Below, in pieces: positions 1-10,834 of a DNA stretch of 64,000 nucleotides. Source of the stretch: Carnegiea gigantea (Eukaryota > Streptophyta > Magnoliopsida > Caryophyllales > Cactaceae); NCBI GenBank assembly GCA_029747015.1, contig JAKOGI010000339.1:435502-499501 (forward strand). Direction: 5' to 3'. Below the pieces are notes generated by a model, which worked only from the letters and a program-made list of their open reading frames with translations, searched no databases and had not been told where the DNA came from. Every line of letters begins with the position of its first letter. The first letter of the stretch is position 1. A program made the position numbers and the translations under genes.

Positions 1-266
1 GACAAGTATATTTTGAACAAGCGCTTTGATGAAAGTGATATGGTTCTCTTGTTCAATCCAAAGCTAAGACTATTCCCAGGCAAGCTCAGGTGTTGGTGGT
101 CGGGACCATTTCGAGTCATCACAGTTCATCCCAATGGGGTGGTTGAAGTATAGGCTGAGTCAACCGGTTCGTTCACGGCAAAGGACAATGGCTTAAGCCT
201 TATTTTGTAGGGGAGAAAATCGATAAGCCCTCTACCCATACCCTTTCTAACGCTGAGCTACCATAA
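1..266 (+). pseudogene. Element A: C-terminal end of Ty3/gypsy (Athila-like) pol
   Basis: This is the last part of a retrotransposon polyprotein, the C-terminal tail after the integrase core. Frame 1 is open from base 1 and reads LLFNPKLRLFPGKLR, then WWSGPFRV, a block typical of plant Athila/Tat integrase tails. It meets a TAG at 151-153. A shifted frame then continues through GQWLKPYFVGE and ends at TAA 264-266, so a frameshift lies near 150-170. The element enters from the left, so gag, protease, RT, RNase H and the integrase core are outside the window. The final ~30 codons are the start of the tandem array that follows and are repeated in every unit. Family assignment rests on these motifs and on close similarity to element E (minus strand, 31 kb). 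Confidence 0.8.
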
Positions 267-3200
267 AAGTTAAGGTTGAGCTCCTAACCTTAAAAGAGCA
301 CTTCTTAGGAGGCAACCCAAGTTTTCCCTTTACTAACTTTTCTTTTCAATTTCATATAATGCATTTCTCATTGTAAATAACAAGTGAAAGAAGAAAAAAA
401 GATAGGATGAAAAAAACCAAAAAAAATGAAAGACAAAAAGAAAGGAGAGGGAAAAGAAGGGGAAAAAAAAGGAAGAAGAAGAAACATCGAAAAAAGTAGT
501 AAGAGAGTTTCAGATGCTCCAGACAAAAGCTTCCACAGAGCCCTAGTGGTGCCTGATGTGGTTTGTGGAGTCCCCACCAAGAAATCAAAATTTTTTTTGA
601 AACAGAGCCGACCATAGACCATCCATGGTGGCCCTCAAGATCAGTGACAGTCCTGCTCATCTGTGGTCAGCAGTTTATCACGCCCTTTAACCTGACGTGT
701 CACTCATTTATCTTCCACCTCACCTTTTTCTCACTCCAAACTCTTTCCTTCTCTATCTACGATAAAGGAAAGTGGTTTAAGCCTAATTTTGTAGGGGAGC
801 CAATTCAGAAGCTCTTTACCCATACCCTCTCTGACCTTGAGCCAGCATAAGAGTTAAGTTTGAGCTCTCGACCTTAGAAGAGTGCTTTTTGAGAGGCAAC
901 CCAAGTTTTCCGCTTACTAGGTTTTCTTTTTGAATGTATATAATGCATTGCTTATCTTGAAAAACAAGAGAAAGAAGAAAAAAAGGGAGCCAAAAAAAAA
1001 ACAATGAAAAATAAAAAGACAAAAAAAAAGAGAGGGAGTGGAAGGAAAAACAAAAGAAGAAACATCGAAAAAAGTAATAAGGGAGTTTTAGATGCTCCAG
1101 ACAGAAGCTTCTATGGACCCCTAGTGGTGTCTGACATGGTTCGTGGAGCCTTACCAAGATATCAAAATTTTTTTTGAATAGAGCCGACCATGGACCATCA
1201 ATGGCAGCCCCACAATCCGCTGTAGGCTTCTTCGTTCGTGGCTAAGGGTTTTTCGCGCCCTTTGACTGGACACTTCTCTCATTCATCTTTTACCTCGCCT
1301 CTTTCTCACTCCAAATTCTTTCCTCCTCTTTCTACTGTAAAGGACAGTGATTTAAGCCTTATTTTGTTGGGAAGCCAATTGAGAAGCCCTCTGCCCGCAC
1401 CTTTCTGACCTCGAGCTGGCATAAATGTCAAGGTCAAGCTCTCGACCTTAAAGAAGCGCTTCTTTGGAGACAACCCAAGTTTTTCATTCACTAGCTTCTC
1501 TTTTTGATTGTAGCTAATGAATTTGTTATTTTGAAAAACAAGAGAAAGAAGAAAAAAAGAGAGTCGAAAAAATAAAGAAAAATAGAACTGCAAAAAAGAA
1601 AGAGAGGGAAAAGAATGAAAAAAAAGAAGGAACATCGAAAAAAGTAATAAGAGAGTTTCAGATGCTCTAAACAAAAGCTTGCACAGACCCCTAGTGGTAT
1701 CTGATGTGGTTTGCGGAGCCCTTCCTAAGAAATCAAATTTCTTTTTTAGAATAGAGCCGACCATGAACTATGCGTAATGGTCCCCATGGTCCGCGGCCGG
1801 CCTTTCCATCCGTGCTCAAGAGTTTTTCATGCCCTTTAACCTGAAATTTCATTCATTCGTCTTCGACCTCCCCTCTTTCTTACTCCAAACTTTGTCCTTC
1901 TCTTTGAACAGTAAAGGACATTGGTTTAAGCCTTATTTTGTAGGGGAGGCAATTGGGAAGCTCTCTACCCACACCCTTTCTGACCTCAAGCCAGCATAGA
2001 AATTAAGGCCGAGTTCCTGACCTTAAAAGAGCGCTTCTTCTGTTACAACCCAAGTTTTCCATTTACAAGGTTTTTTTTTATTGTATATAACGCAATTCTT
2101 ATTTTGGAAAACAAGAGAAAGAGAGAAAAAAAAGAGAGTTGAAAAAAATAGAAAGGCTAATAAAAAAGAGAGGAAAAAGAAGGGGAAAAAAAAGAAGAAA
2201 CATCCAAAAAAGTGATAGGAGAGTTTTAGTTGCTCCTGAAAAAAGCTTCCACAGACCCCTAGTGTCGTCTAATGTGGTTCGTGGAGCCTCAGTGAAGAAG
2301 TCAAAATTTTTTTTTGAACAGAGCCGACAACGGAGCATCTGTGGTGTTCCTCACGATTTGTGGCGGGCCTGTTCCGCCGTGGTTAAGGGCTTTTCACACC
2401 CTTTGGCCCGACATTTCTCTCATTCATCTTCCACCATGCCTCTTTCTCATTTCAAACTCTTTCTTTCTCTCTCTACAGTAAAGGAAAGTGGTTTAAGCCT
2501 TATTTTGTAGGCGAGCCAATTGAGAAGCCCTCTACCCACATGCTTTCTAACCTTAAGCCAGCAAAAAGGTTAAGGTCAGGCCCTCAACATTAAAAGAGCA
2601 CTTCTTGGGAGGCAACCAACGCTTCCCCTCTAATAGCTTTTCTTTTTTATTGTATATAATGCATTTCTTATTTTGAAAAACAAGAGCAAGAAAGAAAAAA
2701 GGGGGCAAGAAAGAAAAGAAAAATAAAAAGGCAAAAAAAAGAGAGGGAACAGAAGGGAAAAAAAGGAAGAAACATCAAAAAAAGTTATAAGAGAGTTTTG
2801 GACGCCTAGGCAGAAGCTTCCACGGAACCCTAGTGGTGTCTGACGTGGCTTGTGGAGCCCCTGCTAAGAAATCGAAAAATTTTTTGGAACAGAGCCTGCC
2901 ACGGACCATCTGTGCTGGTCCACACAGTTCGTCGTGGGCCTGTTCGTCCATGGCTAAGGGTTTTTCATGCCCTTTGACTCGACACTTCTCTCATTCGTCT
3001 TCCATCGCGCCTCTTTCTCACTCGGAACTCTTTCCTTCTCTCTCTACGGTAAAGGGCAGTGGTTTAAGCCTTATTTTGGTGGGGAGCCAATTGAGAAGTC
3101 ATCTACCCACACCCTTTCTAACCTCAAGGTAGCATACAAGTGAAGGGCCAACTCTCCACCTTAAAAGAACGCTTCTTAGGAAGCAACCCAAAATTTTTAT

Positions 3201-5895
3201 TTATTAGCTTTTCTTTTTAATTGTAGCTTTTCTTATTTTGAAAAACAAGGGAAAGAAGAAGAAAAAAGAGCAGAAAAAACAAAGAAAAATAGAAATACAA
3301 AAAAAAAAGAGAGGGGAAAGAAGGGAAAAAAAAAGAAGGAACACCAAAAAAAAGTAATAAGAGAGTTTCAGATGCTCCAGACAGAAGCTTCCATAGGCCC
3401 CTAGTGGTGTCTAACGTGGTTTGTGGAGCCACTGCCAAGTAAATAATTTTTTTTTGAAACAGGACCGACCATGGACTAGTCGTGGGTGGTCCCCACCGTC
3501 CGCAGGTGGCCTTTTTGTCCATGGTCAAATGTTTTTCATGCCCTTTGATCCGACATTTCACTCATTCATCTTCCAGCTCACCTCTTTCTCAATCCAAACT
3601 CTTCCCTGCTCTCTCTATGGTAAAAGATAGTGGTTTAAGCCTTATTTTGTTAGGGAGCCAATTGAGAAGTTCTCTACCTATGCCCTTTCTAACCTCCAGC
3701 TAAAATAAAAGTGAGGGTCGATTTCTCAACCTCAAAAGCGCTCTTCCTGGGAGGCGACCCAAGTTTTTCATTTGCTAGATTTTCTTTTTGATTGTATATA
3801 ATGCATTTCTTGTTTTGAAAAACAAGACGAAGAAGCCAAAAAAAAAAAAGAGAGCAGAAAGAAATAGAACGACAAAAAAAAAAGAGAGGAAAAAGAAGGG
3901 AAAAAAAGAAGTAACATCGAAAAAAGTAATAAGAGAGTTTTAGATGCTCTAGAAAAAAGCTTCCATGGACCCCGAGTGCAGTCTGACGTGCTTCGTGGAG
4001 CCACTGGCAAGAAATGAAAAATTTTTTTGCAACAGAGCTGGCCACGGACCATCCATGATGGTCCTCATGGTCCGCTATAGGCCTGTTTGTCTATGGTCAA
4101 GGGTTTTTCACGCCCATTAAGCTGACATCTCGCTCATTCACCATCCACCTCGCCTCTTTCTGACACCAAACTCTTTCCTTCTCTCTCGATGGTAAAGGAC
4201 AATGGTTTAAGCATTATTTTCTAACGAAGCTAATTAAGAAGCCCTCTACCCAAACCCTTTCTGACCTTGAGCCAGCATAAAGGTCAAGGTCGAGCTCTCG
4301 ACCTTAAAAGAGCACTTTTTGGGGGCCAACCCAAGTTTTTCATTTACTTGCTTTTCTTTTTTATTACAGCTAATGCATTTCATATTTTGAAAAACAAGCG
4401 AAAGAAGAGAAAAAGAGAGTAGGAAAAAACAAAGAAAAATAGAAAGACAAAAAAAGAGAGGAAAAAGAAGGAAAAAAGAAAGAAGAAACATCGAAAAAAG
4501 TACTAAGAGAGTTTTAGATACTCCAGATAGAAGCTTCCACGGACCCCTAGCGGTGTCTGATGTGGTTCGTGGAGCCCTGCTCAGAAATCAAATTTCTTTT
4601 TTGGAACAGAGCTGACCACGAACCATCCGTGATGGTCCCCAAGGTCTGTGGCCAGCCTTTCCATCCATGGTCAAGACTTTTCATGCCCTTTGAGTCGACA
4701 TTTCACTCATTCATCCCCCACCTTGCCTCTTTCTTATGCCAAACTCTTTGCTTCTCTCTTTACAGGAAAGGATAGTGGTTTAAGTCTTATTTTGTAGTGG
4801 AGCAAATTGAGAAGTTCTATACCCGTACCCTTTCTGACCTCAAGCCAGCATAGAAGTTAAGGTCGAGTTCTCGACCTTAAAAGACTGCTTCTTGGGAGCC
4901 AACCCAAGTTTTCCGTTTACTAGGTTTTCTTTTTGATCGTATATAATGCATTTCTTATTTTGAAAAATGAGAGAAAGAAGAAAAAAATGAGAGCAGGAAA
5001 AAATAGAAAGGCAAAAAAACAAGTGAGAAAGAAGAAGTTAAAAATAGAAGCAACATTGAAAAAAAGTAATAAGAGAGTTTTACATGGTTAAGAAAAAATC
5101 TTCTGCGGACCCCTAGTGCTGTCTGACGTGGTCCCTGGGGCCCCTACTAAGAAATCAATTTTTTTTTCCTTAAACAAGGCTGACTACGAATGATCTATGG
5201 TGGTCCTCATGATTCGCGACGAGCTTGTTCGTCTGTGGTTAAGCGTTTTTCATGCACTTCGAGCCGACATTTCTCTCATTCATCTTCCAGCACGCCTCTT
5301 TCTCACTCCAAAGTCTTTGTTTCTCTATCTACGGTGAAGGACAGTGGTTTAAGCCTTATTTTATAGGCGAGCCAATTGAGAAGCCCTATACCCACACTCT
5401 TTCTAACCTTAAGCCAGCAAAAAAGCTAAGGTCAAGCTCTCGGCCTTGAAAGAGAACTTCTTGGAAGGCAACCCAAATTTCTCCTTTAATAGCTTTTCTT
5501 TTTGATTGTATATAATGCATTTCTTATTTTGCAAAACAATAGAAAAAAGAAAAAAAGAGAATAGAACAAAAAAAGAAAGGCCAAAAAAAAAGAGAGGGGA
5601 AAAGAAGGGGGAAAAAAGAAGAAACGTCGAAAAAAGTAAGAAGAGAGTTTTAGGGGCTCCAGAAAAAAGCTTCTACAGACCCCTAGTGGTGTCTGACATG
5701 TTCCTTGGAGCCCCTACCAAGTAAATCAAAAACAATTTTAGAACAAAGCCGACCATGGACCATCCGTCCCCACGATTCGTGGTAGGCCTATTCGTTCGTG
5801 CGCTAGGGTTTTTCATGTCCTTTGACCTGACATTTCACTCATTCATCTTCCACCTCGTCCCTGTCTTACTCCAAACTCTTTCCTTCTCTCTCTAC
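177..5895 (+). repeat. Ten tandem ~572-bp units: pol 3' end plus 3' spacer
   Basis: The phase marker AAGCCT (or a close variant) in the 'GGTTTAAGCCTTATTTTGTAG' motif occurs at 195, 779, 1354, 1928, 2495, 3066, 3637, 4209, 4782 and 5351, with spacings of 567-584 bp. The array starts inside pol at GGCAAAGGACAATGG (177) and ends at TCTCTCTAC (5895); total length divided by ten is 572. Internal junctions join that same end to that same start. Each unit holds in order: a copy of the last ~30 pol codons with the stop; the GGAGGCAACCCAAG block; a TATATAATGCATTTC block; ~120 nt of almost pure purine; a GTGGAGCC block; a hairpin-forming GGACCATC..GATGGTCC region; and a CT-rich tail. Units differ by substitutions and small indels. 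Open frames inside it are shadows of low-complexity sequence. Confidence 0.95.
4046..4064. other. Perfect inverted repeat in array unit 8
   Basis: GGACCATC-CAT-GATGGTCC forms an 8-bp perfect stem with a 3-nt loop. The matching site in the other units is the same segment with substitutions (for example 604-625, 3467-3495, 4617-4640). The equivalent place in element E holds a longer perfect palindrome at 30775-30793. Confidence 0.75.
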
Positions 5896-6234
5896 AAACT
5901 CCGTTAACACCTACCTTCCCCCCATCCATTTTTAACAATTTTCCATCAAATGTCTTCCGTTTTTTCCTAATTTCTTCACCTACCTTCCCAATCTCATTCG
6001 AATTTCCCTTTTCTACTCTTCTTCTCCCTTATTCATTACTACTCATAACCATTTTCTCCTATATTCTTCAAACACTTCCATTGCACCTCTTCATCTGCCA
6101 AAATTTCATATTTCCTTCTATAATTCTTCCCCGGTACCCCTTTAGTTACATAAATTTTTCAGTTTTCACCCTTTTTGTCCATTTTCTTTATTGTTTAGAT
6201 TTTTAAGCATCCATACCATCCACATTCCATATCT
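5896..6234 (+). other. Element A spacer between array and 3' ORF
   Basis: CT- and T-rich non-coding sequence. It aligns in order with the minus-strand spacer of element E at about 30304-30646 (both begin with an 'ACTCC..TAACA' block after TCTCTCTA and run into the ORF start). It is probably the untranslated stretch before the 3' ORF. No promoter could be assigned. Confidence 0.6.
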
Positions 6235-7107
6235 GTGGCACCCAAGAAGAGAATAAGGTGTACTATAGGAGCGTGGATGTCAAGTTAAGTTTCTTGTAGA
6301 GTTTTGTGAATCTCAACTACTACACGAAATAGAGGTAACGCACCTAACGCACTTGGTTTAACTAATCCTGATCATGTTTCTCAATATAATGTTTTGAATA
6401 GTAAACTTGTTGTAACTACTCGATATTTTGATGAGGATTTGTTAACTAGATTGGGTTTGGTAGATGATATTCATTGGTTATTTGCTCATAAGGGTATAGG
6501 TCAATTTATTGAGACTTGGTACCAGACATATCGTGAACTTACTTTGGAATTTTGAGTACTTTGCATGTTGAAGGCACGAGTGATCCTCGCTGTCAAGAAG
6601 GTTATATCTCTTTTTTTAACATGGAGTTTTATGAGCTAAATTTGAGCGATTTTAATAGCATACTCAGTTTTCCACCTTGTTTGGATTTAGATCGACGTCA
6701 TGTGCCTATGGAGTCCAACAATAATGCCTTTTGGTACACCTTAATTGGTAATTATCAATATGATGCTAGTCACTCCAAGGGTACTATTATTCAAAACCCC
6801 TATGCTAGAGTAGCCAAATGTGTCCTTACTTATAGCTTGTTTGCTCAGGAGGACAGCTTGAATATACCTCGTCTATTTGAGCTTATTTTCTTGCATAGTG
6901 TGCTAGCAAGGACACGAATTGACCCTAGTTTGTATTTTGCCAATCAACTGTTGAGCGCAGCTACCAGTTCTGCTAAGAAGATAGTAATTGGTGGCCTTAT
7001 CACCCCTATCGCTAGGTCGGTTGGTATTGAGCCTAACCCTGATGGTCGAGTGTTAGGTTTAGGGAGATTAGCCTTAGCTGCCTTCGAACAAATGAAATTC
7101 TGTATAA
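6235..7107 (+). pseudogene. Element A: Athila-type 3' ORF (ORF-1/env-like family), broken
   Basis: Product belongs to the plant Athila ORF-1 family, found downstream of pol in Athila-like elements; its function is unknown and it is often called envelope-like only because of position. Recognisable segments are SKGTIIQNPYARVAKC (near 6776) and IARSVGIEPNPDG (near 7010). The related ORF of element E starts ATGGCACCCAAGAAG; here the same site reads GTGGCACCCAAGAAG at 6235, so the start codon is lost. Frame 1 stops early, another frame runs ~6330-6552, and a T-run indel near 6552 moves it into the frame that is open to 7247. Similarity to the E copy stops near 7107, where LINE sequence begins; the last ~45 residues of the open frame are therefore LINE-derived. 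Confidence 0.75.
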
Positions 7108-7849
7108 CAAAGGGGTGTAGGGTCTGTTGGATTTATCATGGAAATAGGCTTATGGCATATCCCTATTGGATAATAGAGTTTCTTAACTCCAAGATTAGTT
7201 TCCTCCCATATGACACAACAAGTCACTTGGATTTTGAAATTCTTTGAATTGAGATCATGGTACAAAAAGATTTAGGTTCTTCGATATGTGGACCATAGAT
7301 CCAAAGTTCCTAGAGATCGTGTGGGATATTTGGAAAAAAATCAATAAAAGGGACCCCTATGTTCAGAGTCTCAAAGAAACTGGAACTTTTACAATATCCA
7401 CTCAAGAAACTAAATACAGAAGTTTTTAGAGACATCCAAAACTAGTTTGCATCTACTAAGAATGAGCTTAATAGCATTATGTTACAGATTCAATAACAAC
7501 CACTAAGTGATGGGTTGTACTAAGAGGAGAAAGGAGCACGAGAAAATATCCATCTGTGGAGTGATAAGCTAGAGAGCTTTTATATGCAAAAATCTAAAGA
7601 GGACTAGCTGAAACTTGATGGCATAAATGAGAGATACTTTTATGAGAAGTTAAAATAGAGGCATCATTCAACAGAATATCCTCACATCAAATAAAGAATG
7701 GACATTAGACATAGGAATATACTACGGTTAGGGAGCACTGTGTGCATTACTATAAGAACTTTCTAGGCTCCATTGCTGTTATCCAAGAAGATAGTGATGA
7801 TCAAGGTATAGCTATGGGCTTATGTCCCTCGATATCATAGCAAATAGGT

Positions 7850-9000
7850 CTCATGAAACCATTTACAAATGAGGATGTCAAAAGAGCATTATTCTCAAGT
7901 CCTTCTCCTTAAAGTCCAAGTGTTGATGGTTTTAATAGTGCGTTCTTTCAAAGCGGCTGGCTAGTTATTACTAACGATGTGTGCAATGCTATGCCAGATT
8001 TTTTCCGATCAGGTAAACTGCTCAGCAAATGGAATGGAACCAGAATATCTTTGAGTCCCTAAATTAAAAGTCCTACTATAGCAGCAAACTATAGACCAAT
8101 TACTTATGGTAATACACTGTATAAATGCATTTCTAAGATGTTATGTGATAGGCTCAGAGTTATCTTACGTCACCTGGTAAATGAAAACCAGTCAGCCGTT
8201 ATTAAGGTAAGGTTAATTGCTCACACTATCATGATTTGTCAAGATCTTATAAGATTATACCAAAGGAAAAAGGTCTCTCCAAGTTATTCATTTAAGATTG
8301 ACCTCAAAAAGGCATATGGCTCCATCTCTTGCTGTTTTATAGATCAGCTGCTGTTGAAACTAAATTTTCGTGATCCATTTATAAAATGGATCGTTACCTT
8401 GATATCCACAAGCAGCTTTACCATCAGCTTAAATGGCTATAACCATGGATGGTTTAAGGGATGGAATGGGATTAGACAAGGGGAACCATTGTCCCCTCTT
8501 ATCTTTGTGCTTATGATAGATTACCTTATTAGATCATTACAGTATGTTGCTGTCCAAAAACCAGTCAAGTTCCACCCATTATGCAAGGAAATGAAACTTC
8601 TAAACCTGTGCTTTGCTGATGACCTTATGATTTTCTATAAGGCTCATCCACTAGCTATGCAAATACTCATGGATGGTTTCCATCCCTTCTTGAGTGTAAC
8701 TAGTTTACATGTAAATGTTCACAAATCATAAGTGTTCATAGCTGGGGTTCATAACCAAATTAGAGGTGAAGTCCTTGGCCTTACTAGATTCTCTTTCGGG
8801 TCCTTCCCAATAAGATATTTAGGGGTCCCCTTGATGGACTAAGGCTCAGTATAGTGCTGTGGTTGAAAAAATCCCAAAAATAATTCAATGTTGGACATCC
8901 AAAACCCTATCATATGCTGGTAGATTGTAGCTTTCAATTTTTCATTGTTCTCAACACACACATATAGGATTTTAATAATTATTCTGCCAAACGGTGTCAT
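7850..9000 (+). pseudogene. LINE reverse transcriptase domain
   Basis: Reverse transcriptase of the L1 type. Upstream of the longest open stretch (8138-8731, 197 codons) the same protein continues through in-frame stops: SPSVDGFNSAFFQSGW (near 7920) and SPTIAANYRPITYGNTLYKC (near 8070). Inside it are FKIDLKKAYGS (near 8291; the usual D of the KAYDS motif is G here), IRQGEPLSPLIF (near 8472) and the catalytic FADD (near 8613). RYLGVPLMD follows near 8813, after a stop at about 8730. Several stops and frameshifts make it inactive. It would carry out target-primed reverse transcription in an intact LINE. Confidence 0.85.
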
Positions 9001-9444
9001 AAAGAACATTAAAGGCATTTATAAGAATTTCCCTTTGGGATAAAAAGAAGAATACTTAAAGGCTTCACCGATAGCATGGGATTTTGTTTACAAGTCTAAG
9101 AAAGCTGGTGGATTGGGAGTGTGACATATAGAATTATATTGTTATAGCTAAGAACCTCTAGTATATTGCAAAAGAGAAAATGTGCCTTTGGTTAAAATGA
9201 ATTTATGGATTACACATAAGGGACAGAAGTACCTGGAATGTACCTATAGAGGATAGTTCTTCTTGGTACAGTTGGAAAATCCTTAAGAAAAGAGATAAAG
9301 TTGCTCCTGGGTATTTACAGAACAATTAGCAAGCTTCAACTCCAGAGAATTCACTATTTTCTTAGGACATTCATGGTTAATGGGTAAGCTAAACAGTATC
9401 CCCTTGCTAAAGTGGTTGGGAACATATACAAAGTACTAAGGGAC

Positions 9445-9626
9445 TTCTTCTTGCTTTTGGAGAAAGTTATTGAATAGGCTTCTCACAAAAGACAGGCTAG
9501 TTAGCATGGGAGTGCTTTTGGAGAGCAATGTTTGCACACTATGCTTCCACCATAAGGAATCTCATCAACATTTGTTTTTTGAGAGTTCATTCAGCAAATG
9601 TATATTGCATAACGTACTCAGCTAGT
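9445..9626 (+). pseudogene. LINE C-terminal zinc-binding (zf-RVT) domain
   Basis: An open stretch reads W-R-K-L-L-N-R-L-L-T-K-D-R-L, then CTLCFHHKESHQHLFFESSF and ends at TAG near 9624. The C-x2-C pair followed by E-S-x-x-H-L-F-F is the hallmark of the zinc-binding domain that follows RT in plant LINEs. The third metal ligand cysteine (usually C after HLFF-E) is S here. Sequence after this point no longer looks like LINE. Confidence 0.7.
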
Positions 9627-9689
9627 TTGGGATAAACACTAGTCTACACTCTGCACAAGACATCCTGACAGTACAAGACCATTGCAGGA

Positions 9690-10401
9690 TGGCTGAAACT
9701 TGAGGCTATGATGTTAACCCTATTGACATTGCGGACTCTTCCTCTCATGAACAGTTTGATGCTGAGGAAGAAGGCCCTAGAAGAAGAAGGCATCCAAGGG
9801 ATGACCTTAAGGATCTCAGTGCTAAGGCACCAGAATTTGGTGGTAATCTTAGCCTGGAGAATTTTCTTAATTGGGCATAAGCCATTGAAAGGATTTTTGA
9901 ACTTAAAGAGTATTATGACAAAAAGTCCTTCAAGTTGGCCATTCCTAAATTAAAGAGTTATGCTTCACTGTGGTATAAGCATTTGAAGAAATGTAAGGGT
10001 AGAGAAGTTGAATGCAAAATCAAAACTTGGTCCAAGCTTAAAAAGTATATGGATAAGAGGTCCATACCTTCCTCTTACAAGTAAGAACTCTACTATAACA
10101 TTACCTCTCTCAGTGAAGAGAATCTAAAGGTAGTACATCAAGGAATTTGAACAACTCCAAATCAGTGTTAGCTTGGACGAAGAGCTTGAGCTCAAGGTTG
10201 CTAGGTTTACTAAAGGATTATCACCTAGCATTGCTAACAAGGTGGATCTTCACCCTTACTTATCTATTAATGATATATGCCAGCTAGCTATCAAAGTTGA
10301 TAAGCAACTTACGGGTCGAAAACTCTTTCAAACCACTTCCTCTATTCACCCTCAATGTATCCCTAAGGGTTGCTTCCCCCACAAGGTTCACACTACCCCT
10401 A
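9690..10401 (+). pseudogene. Element H: gag (capsid region), 5' truncated
   Basis: Capsid part of a Ty3/gypsy gag in + orientation. Segments seen: DLKDLSAKAPEFGG (near 9799), then ENFLNWA-AIERIFELKEYY, FKLAIPKLKSYASLWYKHLK (near 9931), KTWSKLKKYM (near 10024), and after a shift YIKEFEQLQISVSLDEELEL (near 10137) and ARFTKGLSPSIANKV (near 10200). These are the standard retrotransposon gag blocks of the plant chromovirus-type gypsy elements. In-frame stops occur near 9880 and 10083 and a frameshift near 10135. No 5' LTR, primer site or gag N-terminus is present to the left. The gene is interrupted at 10401 by element B and resumes at 26718. Confidence 0.85.
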
Positions 10402-10834
10402 TCATAGAGGCACCAGCGCACGGTGCCATTGTAGCAAATCGGGGTCGATTGCATGAGGACTGCGTTTATCTATTGGGCTTTACCCCTTGAGATAGGCTAA
10501 GAAAATCAATACTTGATATCGAAATAAAATTAATCAACTATCCAAGCTAATGGATAAATAATCAGCGAATCATTATATTATAAATGGTAAAATGTGTAAG
10601 GGGCTGAGTGTTGAGGAAATGGAAAATACTAACATGAGAATGAATTTTGGATATGTATTGCTTCACAACCGTTGATAAAAATTACAGGCAATCTAAGCCC
10701 TTGGATTTATCTCGATAGCCGCCTTAATAAATAGTATATGCAATAATCTCTCTCTCTTTACTAGGAACATTAGATCTCAGGTTCGATTCCCCCCTCCCTC
10801 ATTGTACTGTATTGCCCTTTGTGGCTCCTACGGA

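Larger units (their letters stand above)
7108..9690 (+). mobile_element. 5'- and 3'-truncated L1-type LINE
   Basis: A non-LTR retrotransposon in + orientation. It starts at the very end of the endonuclease region (near 7200, FLP..SH.. followed by MWTIDPKFLEIVWDIWKK around 7290), then the RT domain (7.85-9.0 kb) and a C-terminal zinc-binding domain (9.44-9.63 kb). There is no ORF1, no endonuclease catalytic part, and no poly-A tail at the 3' side; sequence changes directly into H gag at about 9660-9700. The left junction interrupts the 3' ORF of element A, consistent with a 5'-truncated insertion. The right junction looks like a later deletion that removed the LINE tail and the H 5' end. No target-site duplication can be checked because the right flank is gone. 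Confidence 0.8.

Noticed and set aside
352..5724. Open frames in both strands of the array, rich in K/E or F/S/L
   Set aside because: They arise from the purine/pyrimidine tracts of the tandem units, recur with the units and have no domain; only the short repeated pol tail is real.
10775..10800. B-box-like GGTTCGATTCC in the Helitron, possible tRNA or SINE
   Set aside because: No matching A box at tRNA distance and no cloverleaf could be drawn.
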